Shown: positions 1-11,826, counted from the first letter of the stretch. The stretch: DNA of 64,000 nucleotides from Echria macrotheca (GCA_030411725.1 MU839828.1:3720001-3784000), one strand, 5' to 3'. Notes: a model not told the origin generated them from the sequence alone. Translations and numbers: made by a program.

Positions 1-1026
1 GGCGAAGAGCGCCTCCACGCCGGTGAAGGCGAGCAGTAATCCACCAAGCGACCGCCACCCGTCGTAGCCGTTGCGCATCAGATACGCGCCGGCAAAATAC
101 GGACTGAACGCCTTGAGCACGGTGTAGTCGTACTTGGCCAGATTGTAAATGCCCGAGCACAGGTTGAACAGCAGCCAGACGACCACAATGGGCGCGAAGC
201 TCGTGCCGATCTTGGACGTGCCGAACGGCTGGATGGTGAAGAGCAGCACCAGGATCGCGCAGGATATCCCCACGATCGCCGGCGTCTCCAGGTCCGGGTT
301 GGCCACCTTGATGCCCTGGATGGCGCCGAGGACCGACTGGGCCGGAGTCAACACGCCGTCGGCCATGACCAGCGACACGCCCAGCACGCCGACGACTTTG
401 AGGAGGAACTTGGTGCCGCGCGAGCGCTCGATGAAGCTGCGGAAGCGGCGGCCCGTCGGGCCTAGGTCCTGCGTGTCATGGCGTTCGAGCTGGATCGTGC
501 CCGGGATGCTCGGGTCGCGCCTGGTGATGTTGGCGTAGCGCGCGAGGAGCGAGTACAGCGCGAAGGTGCCGCCTTGGCCGTCGTCGTCGGCCCGCAGCAC
601 GATGAAGGTGTATTTGACGGTTACTATGAGGGTCAGGGTCCAGATGATGATGGACAGGGCGCCGACGAGGTCGTCCCAGCTGGGCTGGGTCGTGAAGGTC
701 GACGAGTAGACGTAGAGCGGGGAGGTGCCGATGTCGCCGTAGATGGTGCCGGTGCTTTGGAACGAGAGCCAGAGGAGGAGGAAGCCGCTGTATGTCTTGG
801 ATGTGTTAGCAGAGTCAGTAAAAACAGGAGGGCAGGTGAGACAAACCTGTTTCTTTTTCTGGTTCAGGTCTTGCTCGGCAATCTCGCGAGCCTTCTCTTC
901 ATCATCAGGCTCATGGCTCAGCTGCTTGTCCGAGAGACGGTCCTCGGGCACATTCGAGCTTCTAGGCGGGTTAATACCATCGGCGAACTGGATGCGCAGG
1001 GCCGATGTGTCCCCCTGATCCGCCAT
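1..1026 (-). CDS. HAK/KUP-type potassium transporter, 5' part (runs off the window)
   Basis: Plasma-membrane high-affinity K+ uptake carrier of the HAK/KUP/KT family. Translation starts at the ATG whose first base is 1026. A polar N-terminus (MADQGDTSALRIQFADG) leads to an intron at 796-846 (GTTTGT donor, TGCTAAC branch, AAG acceptor, phase 0). After it comes the family hallmark GDIGTSPLYVYSS at the first membrane helix, then GGTFALYSLLARYA, and further hydrophobic helices until the window edge. About 325 residues are visible; the rest of the gene lies to the left of position 1. The intron junction restores the frame cleanly and I see no break. The family assignment is firm; transport direction and specificity are taken from the family. 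Confidence 0.9.
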   Translation of the reverse strand, partial: MADQGDTSALRIQFADGINPPRSSNVPEDRLSDKQLSHEPDDEEKAREIAEQDLNQKKKQVCLTCPPVFTDSANTSKTYSGFLLLWLSFQSTGTIYGDIGTSPLYVYSSTFTTQPSWDDLVGALSIIIWTLTLIVTVKYTFIVLRADDDGQGGTFALYSLLARYANITRRDPSIPGTIQLERHDTQDLGPTGRRFRSFIERSRGTKFLLKVVGVLGVSLVMADGVLTPAQSVLGAIQGIKVANPDLETPAIVGISCAILVLLFTIQPFGTSKIGTSFAPIVVVWLLFNLCSGIYNLAKYDYTVLKAFSPYFAGAYLMRNGYDGWRSLGGLLLAFTGVEALFA

Positions 1027-2430
1027 GTCGGGTCGTAGGGGGGTCGCAGTGTATATTTTCAGGACAGATGTAGGAAGCCGGGAGTTGGCAGCTACGAAGC
1101 AGTTGGGTCAAAACACGGGAGAGAAAGGGTACAACACCTGCCGGATCATATCAGCGAGGAGATGCATGCGTTAAATGGAACTGAGCAGGTGGGCGTGTCC
1201 AACTCCCCGAGCGCTCTGAGGAGCCGCCTGCCTGCCTGGAAGCAATGTCGCGATGCATACATTTTGTGCGTCGGTCTACCTGAGAGCGGTCTGGTCCACG
1301 TGCAAGCGCGTATAAGCTGCAGACCGCTCAGTCACAGCAATTTCCAAGGTTGGAACCAGACCACTACACCGCGATACTTCGGTTCATCTGGCCGCCTCTC
1401 TCACCAGAATGTCACGACAATGTTGTGTTGTTGTTCTGCCCGCCGGAAATGGTAGCGAAAACGTGGGCTCGGCTCCCAAGGGCCCAGGCATGCAAGTGGC
1501 GGTGTTCCATGTCGTCGGCGGATAGTTATCCTCGAGATGCCATTCGAGTAGCCGAAAATCACGCAGTTGGTCCTACCCAGCCTCTGGCCGGAGTTGCCCG
1601 TCTGGGTAATTCGGACAGACCTGGGCAATTGCTGTTTGATAATGGGATCCCCTGATGATCCCACCGTCAGCAAGTAGGAGGTCGATAGCTCCCAGCTCCG
1701 GGATTGGTCCACCGCCCGAGCTCGACTCCGTTCACATGCAGGTTCGAGCCGAAAACAGAGATCAAGTCGTTCGGGTCTTGCGGGTGGGAGCCGGTGGGAG
1801 GCCGCCCATGGCGCAACACCGATGCAACGCGCGCTTCCCCGCACATGCACGCATCAAGCTTGGTTGGATCAAGCTTGCTTGGCTTGGCAGGGGTATTTGT
1901 GAAAGAAAACAAAGGGCAAGAGATTGTTTGGGAATGCATCTTGCTGGAAATATCGACGGTCTACTTTTTGGTGATTTCCTCCTCTTCTTTCTTTCCTTCT
2001 TTCATATTTTTTTTCTCCTTTGTTTGTCTCACTTTTTCTGCCTTGCTTCACATCGAGGAGCTGGGTTTTTGGTCGCCCACGATCCTTTATCCGGCCCCTG
2101 TAATGCACGTCAATCTCCTGTGCCTACCGAGAGAACAAGCCGGAAGCGGGAGCCGTGGAAATATGTGATGACTACTGATCAGGAAGAGGTGTTTCCTAAA
2201 AGATTTTGTCCTTATTATTGCGAAGGAACAGGAGGACGGCTTAACATTTGCCATGTCATTCTCTTACGCATTCTAGCTTTCATGTTCCATTTCACGGCTG
2301 CAAGGACACCGTTTTGGTATATCATGAGATTTGGTAAATTTGAGGCCCAGTCCGTGGCAAGCTGTCTCCTTCTCAAACAGTAAAGCGCCCAATTATCTCC
2401 ATGGTTTATGAAGCCATTCGGGCAGATGAG
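1027..2430. other. Intergenic region, no supported gene
   Basis: Upstream of the HAK gene. It holds only open frames without domain, signal-peptide or codon-pattern support, and a T/C-rich stretch around 1975-2040. The 242-codon frame at 1655-2383 is low-complexity across the pyrimidine run and does not look like a protein. Confidence 0.6.
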
Positions 2431-2555
2431 ATGACGTAAAATGTGGCTTCTGAAAGCGAACCTGGTGGAAGGGAGTTATCCGCAGAAGGCCTTGAGGCAG
2501 CTACAGGGACTTTTTGAGACTTAAATGTCTTGGTTACGTAGGTATCTATCTTAGA

Positions 2556-3200
2556 TGAACTTACTGCATCGCAAAACTCTCGAGGCTTCGGCTCACCATC
2601 AGCTACATTGCCATCGTGGAAATACCTCTGTTTGCTTCGGCATGTTCGATCTTCTGGATAATCGTTGGAGGTACTTCGCCACGAGCTGCTCCTTGATTCT
2701 GCGCGTAATTCTTGTACTTCTCCTGTTCGCCTATGCGATGTCCTTTATGTCGGCCGACAACTCCCAGCGACCTGTGAGCAAAAGGACAATTCGGATCGCT
2801 AAGAGGCCGGCATATTTGGTCACCAAATCGTTGAAGAGGGTCGGCGCCGTGGTGCCTCTGACACGAGTATCGAAATTTCATCATTAGGACGGCGAACGCC
2901 GGTACGGGCTTTCAACCGGTTTGTGATCCATCTTCTTGGTCCCATGCTCGCTATACCTTCGGTAGACAGGATGCTGGTTGCAAATCATGCCCTGACCGCG
3001 AGTATCTTGGGGTCCTCAGGACAATAATTGCGCTGACCTCTAGCATAATCGGCTTGGTCATGGTAATTTGTGAGATGCGACTTCCGTTTTTCAGGGCCAC
3101 CAGCCCCCCTGATCTGATGTCGGCTTATGACGATATGGAGCAGAGTCTGGACGCTTTGAAGGAGCGGTGGATCATTGTAACGGTTCTTCTGAGAATCTCC
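2556..3200 (+). pseudogene. Decayed membrane-protein gene (unidentified)
   Basis: Several short frames on the plus strand read as pieces of a polytopic membrane protein but are separated by stops and frame changes. About 2568-2680 encodes a hydrophobic helix (reads ISYIAIVEIPLFASACSIFW). About 2700-2745 gives LRVILVLLLFAYAMSF. About 2998-3180 gives a helix (TIIALTSSIIGLVMVICEM) followed by a soluble stretch containing DDMEQSLDALKERW. No GT-AG intron set that I could find joins them. I do not recognise the family. It may be a pseudogene, or an intron-rich gene whose exons I mis-assigned. Confidence 0.35.
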
Positions 3201-4265
3201 CGAGAATCCCGGCCGTGACGAATCAGCGGTGAAAAAGGGAAATTCTGAGTTGGGTCTAGACCTACCACGAACCTCGGGGGTGTATTCGCCTGGCCGAGTG
3301 CAAAGGTATTAGCATAGCCAGTCAGGAGTACTCTAGTCTGTTTCTTGGCAGTAAATCCTGGCGGTTATATAAGAGGAAAATGGTGAATAGAAATATACAG
3401 TTCTGCGATCGTATATAATCATATCTTATGTTTTTGAGAAGAGAAGCCTCTTCCCCGATGTTGGATGGGAAGTTAAACACCTTCTTGTTCTACCTGTTCG
3501 TGCCTCGGTTAATATTCATGAGCTGAAGCATCGCCGGAGCATATTTTCCGGACAGTTCTTTCTCATAAATCTTTTTGCACAAGATTCAAAAAGCTGAACT
3601 CAGCCCATCCCGACAACCACTCACAAGCGGACCGAGAATTGCTCATTTCAGCGGATGGAACGTCGGTCTGGCCTCCGCCAAGACGTTTCAATGACACTTT
3701 AACAAATCGCCAGTCTCTCTACGACTGGACACCTCCTGGAATTTATGCTGGTGTGCCACCGAGAAAAGCAGCTGGGTCACTAAATATAGGCGGAATCCAG
3801 TGGCCGTTGTACAGATCGAGAAGCTGAGCTTGGCGTAAAGGCGAAGCAACACCAGCCAACCAATCAGGCACGATACCGTCCCCCGCACTCGGGGACGATG
3901 CGACGGTTGAACATTTAAGCTAATATCCGACCCGGGCCACTGGGAGTCTTGACATGGAGGCGAGACTAAATCTAGATCTGTTGGGTCGCATGGCGAACGA
4001 TGAAGCCGGAGATGTTGGTGTCGGGCGGGCGTAATCATCCCGACTGTGTCATTCTCCTCGTGTGAAGTCTACGTTCGAGATGTGGGAGTTTGACATGTAT
4101 AAATGTGAGTAGCCCCATGGAGGAAAGAAACCACTTTCATCAGTTACTGCCGATCCACCCATCTCCTCATCTCACCAGATCATCTCCCGAAAGTTGCAGC
4201 CTTGCACTTACACGTCACTCAATTAACGTCTACCACCTTCTGTCCCCCGGGGCTAGAACAACAAT
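3201..4265. other. Intergenic region with TATA box for the next gene
   Basis: No coding signal seen. A TATAAAT box lies at 4098-4104, about 165 bases before the start codon of the secreted protein at 4266, with a pyrimidine-rich leader in between, as is common in fungal promoters. Confidence 0.5.
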
Positions 4266-4664
4266 ATGCGCCTCTCACTGCCCCTCCTCCTCGCCACGGC
4301 CATGACTGCCGCGGCTGTCGACTGCAACACAGGCGACTTCTACGACGTCGGCTCCGTCAGCCTATACATGCCCTTCCGGGGCAAGTCGATCGCGTGCGAG
4401 CTCGGCGAGGGCAACAACAGCGAGGGCGTGAGCGCGCTGCAGCAGCAGATCAATTTGTGTTATGACGACGTCATCGCCGCCAAGTTGAAAGTGGATGGAG
4501 ACTTTGGCGGCAAGACCAAGGCAGCCGTCAAGGCGGTGCAGAAGGCCGTTAAGGCGGATCAGGATGGTCGGTATGGCGCCGAGACACGGGGCAAGATGAA
4601 GTGGGGGTTGTACTTCAACTCGAATCCCAAGGATAAGGTGTGCAAGCGGTTGGTGGATTGGTAG
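4266..4664 (+). CDS. Small secreted protein with peptidoglycan-binding-like fold
   Basis: An intronless 132-residue protein. Residues 1-17 form a signal peptide (MRLSLPLLLATAMTAAA). The mature part resembles the PG_binding_1 fold: a helix with GVSALQQQINLCYDD, then LKVDGDFGGKTKAAVKAVQKAVK, the spacing typical of that repeat (xLxVDGxFGxxTxxAVxxxQ). Four Cys in the mature chain could form two disulfides. In bacteria this fold binds peptidoglycan. In fungi such small secreted versions are of unknown role and could act on bacterial or fungal wall material; that is inference. The start is supported by the signal peptide and by the TATA box upstream. Confidence 0.75.
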   Translation: MRLSLPLLLATAMTAAAVDCNTGDFYDVGSVSLYMPFRGKSIACELGEGNNSEGVSALQQQINLCYDDVIAAKLKVDGDFGGKTKAAVKAVQKAVKADQDGRYGAETRGKMKWGLYFNSNPKDKVCKRLVDW

Positions 4665-4897
4665 GGCTTTGACTGCTGTTTGTATTGTTAGTTCAGGGGT
4701 TATGTACAATACAAGGAAAGGGGTAGTATGGATACCGGCATGCAAAGAAAACGAATACTTGCCACCTGTCGCCACCTGCCCGTGCCCAACTTCAGTGATT
4801 TCCACCTCGCGTCATCAATCTCGCCTCTTCCACTTCATCACCATTACCATCCTCAACCTGAACCTCACACAAACACTCCTTGACAACGAAACCAAAA

Positions 4898-5962
4898 ATG
4901 GGCCGCACAAAACCCTCAACCACCCTCCAGCCTGCCGCATTCCGCAAAGATGCCCGCGCCAAAAAAGCTCGCGCAACACTCAACAAAACCATCCCCTCCC
5001 TCCTCGCCGCCCACCCCCGAGCCCGGTCCGGCATCGCCGCCACCGAACTCCTCACACCCGCCTCCCTTTCTTCGCCTTCTTCCACTACACCCCCCAAAAC
5101 ACAACTCAACCCGCCGCGAATATCCCTCCGCGCAACAACCACCCTCTCGGCAGCACACTCCCTCCTCACCCAACAAACAACCTCATCAAAGAAAGGAAAA
5201 ACAGCAGTCCTAAACATGGCATCCCCCCTCTCCCCCGGCGGCGGATTCCTGAACGGCGCCACCTCGCAGGAGGAATATCTCTGCATGCGAACCACGCTCC
5301 TCCCTTCGCTACGTGACGAATTCTACCGCCTCCCCGAGGTCGGATGCGTATATACTCCCGACGTGCTGGTATTCCGGGGTGACGGTGATGGTGACGACGA
5401 CCAGATCCTCCCGAAGAGCGAGAGGTGGTTCGTGGATGTTCTCAGCGCCGCGATGCTGCGGCATCCGGAGGTTGATGGCGAGAGATATGTGCACGACAAG
5501 GATAGGGAGCTGGTACGGGAGAAGATGAGGTTTGTGATGGGGGTTTTGGGGAGGAAGGGGGTCGAGAGGGTTGTGCTCGGCGCGTGGGGGTGCGGGGCGT
5601 ATGGGAATCCGGTTGGGGAGGTTGCGAGGGCTTGGGGGGAGGTTTTGCGGGAGGGGAGAGGCGGGGTGGTGAGTGAGGTTGTGTTTGCTGTTGGTGACAA
5701 GAGGATGGCGGGGAGGTTTGCGGAGGCGTTTGGGGAGGGGTTGGTCGTTGAGGAGGATGGGGGTGACGAGGGGGACGTGGAAGAGGAGGAGGAGGAGGAT
5801 GGGGAAGGGGCAGCGATTAAAGCGCTGGAGGATAAGTTGCGGGAGATGGAGGTCGCCGTGGAGCAGGCGAGGTCGCCTCAGCTGAGGGACGGATTGTCCA
5901 GGGCGATTAAGGGGTTGAAAGATCAGTTGAGGAATAGGGGCGAGGGAACTGTTGAGGGATAA
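4898..5962 (+). CDS. TIGR02452/DUF2263 microbial PARG-like protein
   Basis: A 354-residue intronless protein. The start is the ATG at 4898 in an A-rich context; the frame is open slightly further upstream but without ATG. An N-terminal basic region (about 1-45) precedes the conserved block at about 106-130: NMASP, then GGG at 114-116 and QEE at 124-126. This is the signature of bacterial-type poly(ADP-ribose) glycohydrolases (GGG...QEE), where the second Glu is catalytic. Later blocks ERVVLGAWGCGAYGNP and VVFAV fit a macrodomain-like fold. The C-terminus adds an acidic run (about 283-302) and a short coiled coil (ALEDKLREMEVAVEQA). Likely removes ADP-ribose from proteins in nucleus or cytosol. 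GC-rich codon use rises sharply in the second half. Confidence 0.8.
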   Translation: MGRTKPSTTLQPAAFRKDARAKKARATLNKTIPSLLAAHPRARSGIAATELLTPASLSSPSSTTPPKTQLNPPRISLRATTTLSAAHSLLTQQTTSSKKGKTAVLNMASPLSPGGGFLNGATSQEEYLCMRTTLLPSLRDEFYRLPEVGCVYTPDVLVFRGDGDGDDDQILPKSERWFVDVLSAAMLRHPEVDGERYVHDKDRELVREKMRFVMGVLGRKGVERVVLGAWGCGAYGNPVGEVARAWGEVLREGRGGVVSEVVFAVGDKRMAGRFAEAFGEGLVVEEDGGDEGDVEEEEEEDGEGAAIKALEDKLREMEVAVEQARSPQLRDGLSRAIKGLKDQLRNRGEGTVEG

Positions 5963-7830
5963 GTAGTGACTGGAAGGGACACTTATGTTAGAAGTCAGTC
6001 ATCCTACGAATATGTCCAACTTGGAATGAGAAACGACGACCTGCACACGGCCACCTGCCGCGAATTATGAACCGGTAGTGTTGACCGGATACTGCCTGCC
6101 ACCTTTAGCGGGTGACTGTCGTCCTGCCCCGGGCTTCCATATCAACGTTGTCGGAGAGCTTACATGGAATTATTTGAAGAGCGCAATGTATATGTCGGTT
6201 CCAGTGCAAGGATGAGTCTGAATGCGACAATGATGATGATATTTGAATACTTGAAGAAGGAAAGGAAACTGAAAGGGAAAGCAGCAAGTCAAACTATTAT
6301 AAAGATGCGTATCAAAACGTCTCTGGCACGCTACCCAGACACGATCAAGCCCCATCCGTCTAATCCATCTACGACGACCAAGATAAGGTTCCAACCTGTC
6401 ATCCTCGTGTAACAGTCGGAGACGGGGAACCGCTACGACGATAGACCAAAGGATCTGTTACTGCAAGCACTGGCGTGCAGATGGCGCAGTACAACGGCGG
6501 CCGATCGAGGACATGACGTCTGACCCGGTGGCGTGCAACGGCTCACATAACCCGATCCCCGGTATCGAAGGTGATCATGGTGCAGGCGGGCCAGGAAATG
6601 ACGGCCATCTAGAGGTCCATGATGTGTTCACATTGTTGGTGGCACGGGCATCAATATGCCCTCCGCAGTTGGCTTACCTGCTGCTTACTCGGTACGCCAT
6701 CTGTGGCTTTCTCTTTTTTACTGGGTCCCAAATCCTCCATAAGCTGACAGGCAGGCCGGCGCCAGGGCTCTCACTCCCGCTTCAAAGTCAACTTCACTAA
6801 TGTTAGCCGCCGGTCACCGGTTAGGTACACCGTCGCCGGGCCCAGCGTCTTTACCTGCTAGTTTATCGATTCGTTAGTTTTCCTTATAAGCTGATAGAAG
6901 GACTTACGAATGTATGGTTCTTGTAAATGGTCTTGATGTGTAATACGATTGGTCCAAGCCGTACATGCTGGGTGCAGTCTCTGTAGTTCTAACTCGTCGA
7001 TTTCCAAGATTCTTTTCCCGCCCTTCATTAGCGCCCCCTACACATAATTTTCAATGCAAGCTTAGGTATCGTAATAAACTTTCTGCGAGAACAGTCCCAG
7101 GGCGCTCGGGAAGTGCCAACGGGCGGCCGAGCGGCTGACGCTGTATGCAAGCCCACGGGGACGTACCGGCGTCTGGCCCCTTCAATAATTGTCAGCTTTG
7201 TCTCAGCTGTGATTTCCCCAGATTTCCACTCGCGCATCTGCCGGCGTCCCTACATGTAAGCAAACAAGTCCAGACCTTTCAGCCGCAAGGGCGAAAACTT
7301 CGCCGAAGCCAAAAAGGGGCTCGGACTTTGCGCTGCCAAGATCTCACGCTTTGTTTGTGTTGGTGCCTCCAGCGACGCCCTTCGCCGCCATGCGAGTGCT
7401 GACCTATCGAGGCCGCTCATTCTCAGTACGCCGCTCATCCTCGGCGGCCGCTTCCCGACTCGATTTGGGAAATATTGAATCCGCTTGGCATTTTCGGTGG
7501 CATTGTCTGTGAGAAGCGCACCGACATGATGGCTAATGCTCAACGTGCCCAACGCCATCGTTCGGTTTTTTTGTTTATTTTTTTAACATTATTGAAGGGT
7601 GAAGGTATGAAGCATGGTCAGAGGAAACTTGTATATAATCTAACCATTTCCACCCACGTTTTTCACATGGGACACAAAAGGATTTCACCACCATCCAGTG
7701 CATCCACTTCCGCTCTTTTTACAGCCCAACCCAAGACATTCGTTTATTTTTCTTCTTTGGTCTCCGCGACTAACAGACATACCTATATCCAACCTAACAT
7801 CATCTTAATAAATCTCAGACATCAGCCATA
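5963..7830. other. Intergenic region, no supported gene
   Basis: About 1.9 kb with only short unsupported frames. A TATATAA box sits at 7632-7638, about 190 bases before the start codon of the secreted protein at 7831, followed by a CT-rich leader. Confidence 0.55.
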
Positions 7831-8474
7831 ATGCGCTTCTTCAACGTCCTCGCCCTTGTCGCCGGCGCCTCCGCCGCCGCCACCGGCCTCCTCTCGGCCC
7901 GTCACGACAAGGACAAGTGCCTCAAGAAGAACGACGTCGACTACCTCGTCGCCGCGTACAAGAGCATCCTCACCAAGTGGGAGCCGGCCAAGGCCGATTT
8001 CATTGCCGACCACGGCTTCTTTGACTACTCGGACAGCATCAACGTGATCGCGGGCATCCCGACCGGGTTCCCCATCTTCCCCAACAAGACCGCCTTTGTT
8101 TCTCACGAGAACACCAACGTATGTTTTATCTTTTTTTCCCTTTTACCCTGCATTCCCCATCCCGTTTCGTTCCGTTTCGTTATAGATAGGTGGAGTATAG
8201 GTACTAACTTCTGATACAGCCAGAGAGCCTCCCCCTAGTCGTAGTCGAGATCGGCCCCTACAACTGCGAGCAAATCACCCTCATCTGGTCGGCCACCTTC
8301 ACCGCCATCCCCGGCGGCACACCCCTCCCCGTCCGCGGCATCACCGTCCTCGAGGGCGACTACAACGAGCGCCAGAGGCAGTGGGAGATCCAGAGCATCA
8401 AGGTCGAGTTCAACAGCATCAACTTCTGGAAGAACATTGGCGGTGTCTGCACGCGTCCTGCTCCGCCTTCGTGA
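7831..8474 (+). CDS. Secreted NTF2-like domain protein
   Basis: Two exons, 7831-8118 and 8220-8474, joined in phase 0 over an intron with GTATGT donor, CTAAC branch and ACAG acceptor; 180 residues. Signal peptide MRFFNVLALVAGASAAAT, then CLKKNDVDYLVAAYKSILTKWEPAKADFIADHGFFDYSDSIN, the start of an NTF2-like cone fold (long helices followed by the entrance of a ligand pocket). A beta-sheet half follows in exon 2 (VVVEIGPYNCEQITLIWSATF; QWEIQSIKVEFNSINFWKNIG). The family is common in fungal secretomes, its ligand unknown. Three Cys remain in the mature chain. The function is not predictable beyond fold. Confidence 0.8.
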
Positions 8475-10131
8475 TCGGCGCCGTCTTACGGATACGGGCG
8501 CAGTTAGCGGTTGTGCAGAGCTGCGTCGAGGTCTTGGTTGGCTGGTGGCAGGAGGAAATAGGTTGAGGGAGACTGTGTGTGGGGTCTGATGGGATGGACC
8601 GTGATTTTCTCATTTATAATGGGATAATCTGTCAACCCCACCATGAGTCAACTTTAATGTAGTTCGACTTTCCTTTAGCATTTTCCTTGCCATTCTTACA
8701 GCTCGGCTTTGAATGTATTCTATCCAAGTGCCTTGGTTCTGGTCAGTCTGCTGACATCGGCTCGTCCCTCTCGGTTCTCGATATACAACAACGACGGCCT
8801 CGCGCCGACACGGATCGTCAGACCCATCTGCGATCATCTCCCGGCCATTGGACGGCTGGGAGGAATTTCCTCTTTGGACTACCGGACGGCGTCCAAATAT
8901 TCAGAGTCACGGCTCTTATTACAAGGTTTCTTGCGCGATGCATGTCATGGACTACCTTTCCGCGTCGTTCCCTGCTTCGGCATTATGAACTACCAAATGG
9001 GAAGGATATCCCAAGATACCTACGAACTGGCAGGCGTTTCATCCCAACCGATGTTCTCTCTATGCCGCTCGATTCGACCTCAAATTGTCAAGTAGATTAG
9101 TGCTTCCGAATGTCGTGCAGTCTCTTTTCTGGAACTGAACTACTATTGTTTCCTGCGACGAATCTGGGTACCCAAAACTCTGCTTTCCGTGTTGTTGCTT
9201 TTGGCTTGTTTCCCGCTGTTCTTGGCGAGACTGCCAACCCACACGGGACTGAGTAGAATCCAATGAACCTGAGGAGATTCAACATAAACTCAAAGAATTC
9301 AACAGCGAAGAGAACTCCATCAATGACCTTGCATCTTATGCTGGAAACCACGCCGTCTGCGCCAATCAGGGATGCGATTGTTTCACAAGTCTGGTGATGC
9401 TGCAAGGGGCCCAAAAACCAAACGGCCGAGTCCCATCTCAAATCCGCTATTGAGTCTATGGACGAGCACACAATCCCATACAAATGGTTTAAGATTTGAG
9501 ATAGTCAGAGGGGGCTCGACTTGGGTAAGAATTCGCCACATTCCCCCAACAGCTCGGCATGGCTGGGGATACCCTGAGCGTCTGCCTTCGGTGCCATATT
9601 CACCCGACGTCGTTGACATGCGACAATTTCTGTCTCAGACTTTGCTTGAATCCATCCAGGCTTTTCTGCGCCAAGGGCACAGTGGCCTATTGCTTCGTCT
9701 TCATTTCGCGATTAGTACCTGTTTGAGCATCGAACCAGAGATCACGCCCGCCCATGTGGCGGGTACTCCTAGCACGTCTCTCCCTTCTAGAAGGGGATTG
9801 ACTTGGATGGAAACAATTGAGGATAAAAGAACCAAATTCCAAGGAACGCCTACCTCCCATCAGTCAGCAGGCTTCCAATCACCACTCTCACCAGCCAATC
9901 AGCTCTCACAAAGTCATGCATATCATCGTCTCGGCATGCACGACTTCTGCGCCGAGCGCCCAAAAGGGGCATCTTTCCCAAACAGTGCCTTTACCGATGC
10001 GATCACCAAGGCATTCGGTCAGCAATAAATGCCAACAGAACTCCATCGTCACCAGCCCGTCCTCTCCATGCTCCACATCCCCCATCTGTGCCTCCAGTTC
10101 ACCGTCTCGCTGCCCATCGACAGAATCCACT
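8475..10131. other. Intergenic region with a possible coding relic at about 9250-9470
   Basis: No intact gene is supported. From about 9250 to 9453 a plus-strand frame reads as plausible protein (for instance EFNSEENSINDLASYAGN) and then stops. The adjacent frame continues with ESMDEHTIPYKWFKI to about 9510, so a frameshifted relic is possible. I do not recognise the family. The frames at 8687-9100 lack domain support. Confidence 0.35.
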
Positions 10132-11826
10132 ATGATTCTCCAACTCCCACAATGGCCAACCACCACCAACAGCCTCGTCCTCTGGACACTTCTCGCCATA
10201 TGCCTCGTCCTCCTCTTAACCATCCGCATCACCACACGCCGCCCCTCAAGCAACCCCACGGTCCCCGTCCTCTCCGGCCTTATACCAACCCTCTCCATCA
10301 CGCTCCTTTACATGACCGACATGCGCGCTTTCTTCGCCAAAGCGAAACCCCTCCTCCGCAAAAGCGCCACCGGCATCATCCAGTTCCAGCTAGGCCCCTA
10401 CAAAACGTACCTCATCTCTGGGCCCGAGAACATCGCCACCATCTTCCGCGCGTCGGCAAATGTGGGATGTGACTTATTCTTCTTGACCCTCAAGGACAGT
10501 ATCTGGGGCGCGACCAAAGAGGACATGGCCAAGTTTGCGAGGGATCGATCCGGACATTCAGCGAGGCCTGCGGCGGGGTGTGAGGATATGCCGGAGGAGG
10601 AGCGGGTGTGGTATGGGATACATACCGTGATGGCTACGTTTATGACGAGGAAGACGGAAGTGGAGGTGCTTTCGGGGATGTTTGAGCGGCATTTTGGGGA
10701 GGTGTTGGAGAGGAGGTTTCCGGTGGTGGGTGAGGAGGGGACGGTCGGAGTGTTTGAGCTTCTGAAGGGGGATATGGCAGCTGCGGTGATCAAGGGGGTA
10801 AATGGGACGAGGATTGTGGAGGAGATTCCGGATTTGATTGCATTGCTGTGGGATTTTGATCTTGTTGTGGCGAGGCTGGCGTGGGGACTGCCACGGTGGA
10901 TGGCGAGGGGGAACTATGAAAAGAGGGACCGGTTTCATGGGGCGTTGATGAGGTATTTGGAAGGGGCGATTAGGGATTTTGATTGGGAGAGTGAGGAGAA
11001 CCCAGAGTGGGAGCCTATCTTTGGGTCGAGGTTTAGCAGGGAGTTTGTGAGGTGGATGGTGAAGTCGGGCTTTTCGTTGCGGACGATGGCGGGTGGTTTT
11101 GGGTCCCTGACGCTGTTTGCGTAGGTGATTTTCGTCCGCTTTGCTTGATCTTGGCCAAGATGCTAACGCAACGACAGAGCTAATGCAAACTCCCTCCCAA
11201 CCGCGGCCTGGTGCCTCCTCGAGATCCTCCGCTCCCCATCTCTGCTCGCTTCAGTCGGCAGCGAACTCGCTGAGGCCAACATCGTCCAACCGGACGGCAG
11301 CATTGACCGCGCGTCGCTCCTCTCCCTTCCCCTGCTCCAGTCTATCTACACTGAAAATCTCCGGCTGCACGTTTCCATGAACGTAACCCGCCAGGTAACC
11401 GGCCCGCTCGAAATGTCCGGCGTCAAGCTGGAAGAGGGATCCGTGCTGCAGGCGTGCACAGACATCGTGCACCACGACGAGGAGATTTGGGGCGTGGAAG
11501 GGCACGGAGCAGAAGAGTTTTGGGCCGAGAGGCACATCAAGAAGGGCAAAGACGGAAAGAAGGAGTTCCGGCTGGCTGCGGGGGTCAATGATTTCTTCCC
11601 ATACGGCGGGGGGCCGCCGGTGTGTCCGGGGAGGTTCATTGCAAAGCAGCAGATATTGACCACGGTGGCCATGTTGGTGTCGAGGTTTGAGATTACGCCT
11701 GTGGGTTGGGTGGATTTGGAGGGGAATCCGTCTGACAGACCGGCTGAGAACGATGCGAGGTGGTGTGGTGGTGCGGCGGTGCCGCCGGATCGGGATTTGA
11801 AGGTGAAGTTGAGGAGGTTGTTGTAG
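10132..11826 (+). CDS. Cytochrome P450, CYP7/CYP8 (sterol hydroxylase/prostacyclin-synthase)-like
   Basis: Two exons, 10132-11120 and 11178-11826, with a 57-nt intron (GTAGGT donor, TGCTAAC branch, ACAG acceptor); 545 residues. Membrane anchor at about 12-35. The unusual I-helix at 330-341 (AANANSLPTAAW) lacks the common AGxxTT and matches the Asn-rich form of CYP7/CYP8-like fungal P450s. ExxR is at 389-392 (ENLR). The heme loop is FPYGGGPPVCPG with Cys479 as the thiolate ligand, also typical of that group. A microsomal monooxygenase or isomerase with unknown substrate. The ATG at 10132 is chosen because it places the hydrophobic anchor at the N-terminus; the frame is open further upstream but that part is not protein-like. 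Confidence 0.85.

Noticed and set aside
1655..2383. 242-codon plus-strand frame
   Set aside because: Built over a T/C-rich low-complexity stretch; no signal peptide, motif or convincing codon pattern.
9372..10028. 218-codon plus-strand frame before the P450
   Set aside because: Shifts between unrelated compositions and overlaps the P450 promoter; at most a relic, noted under the intergenic entry.
10029..10472. His/Pro-rich plus-strand frame overlapping the P450 start
   Set aside because: Shadow frame of the P450 exon.
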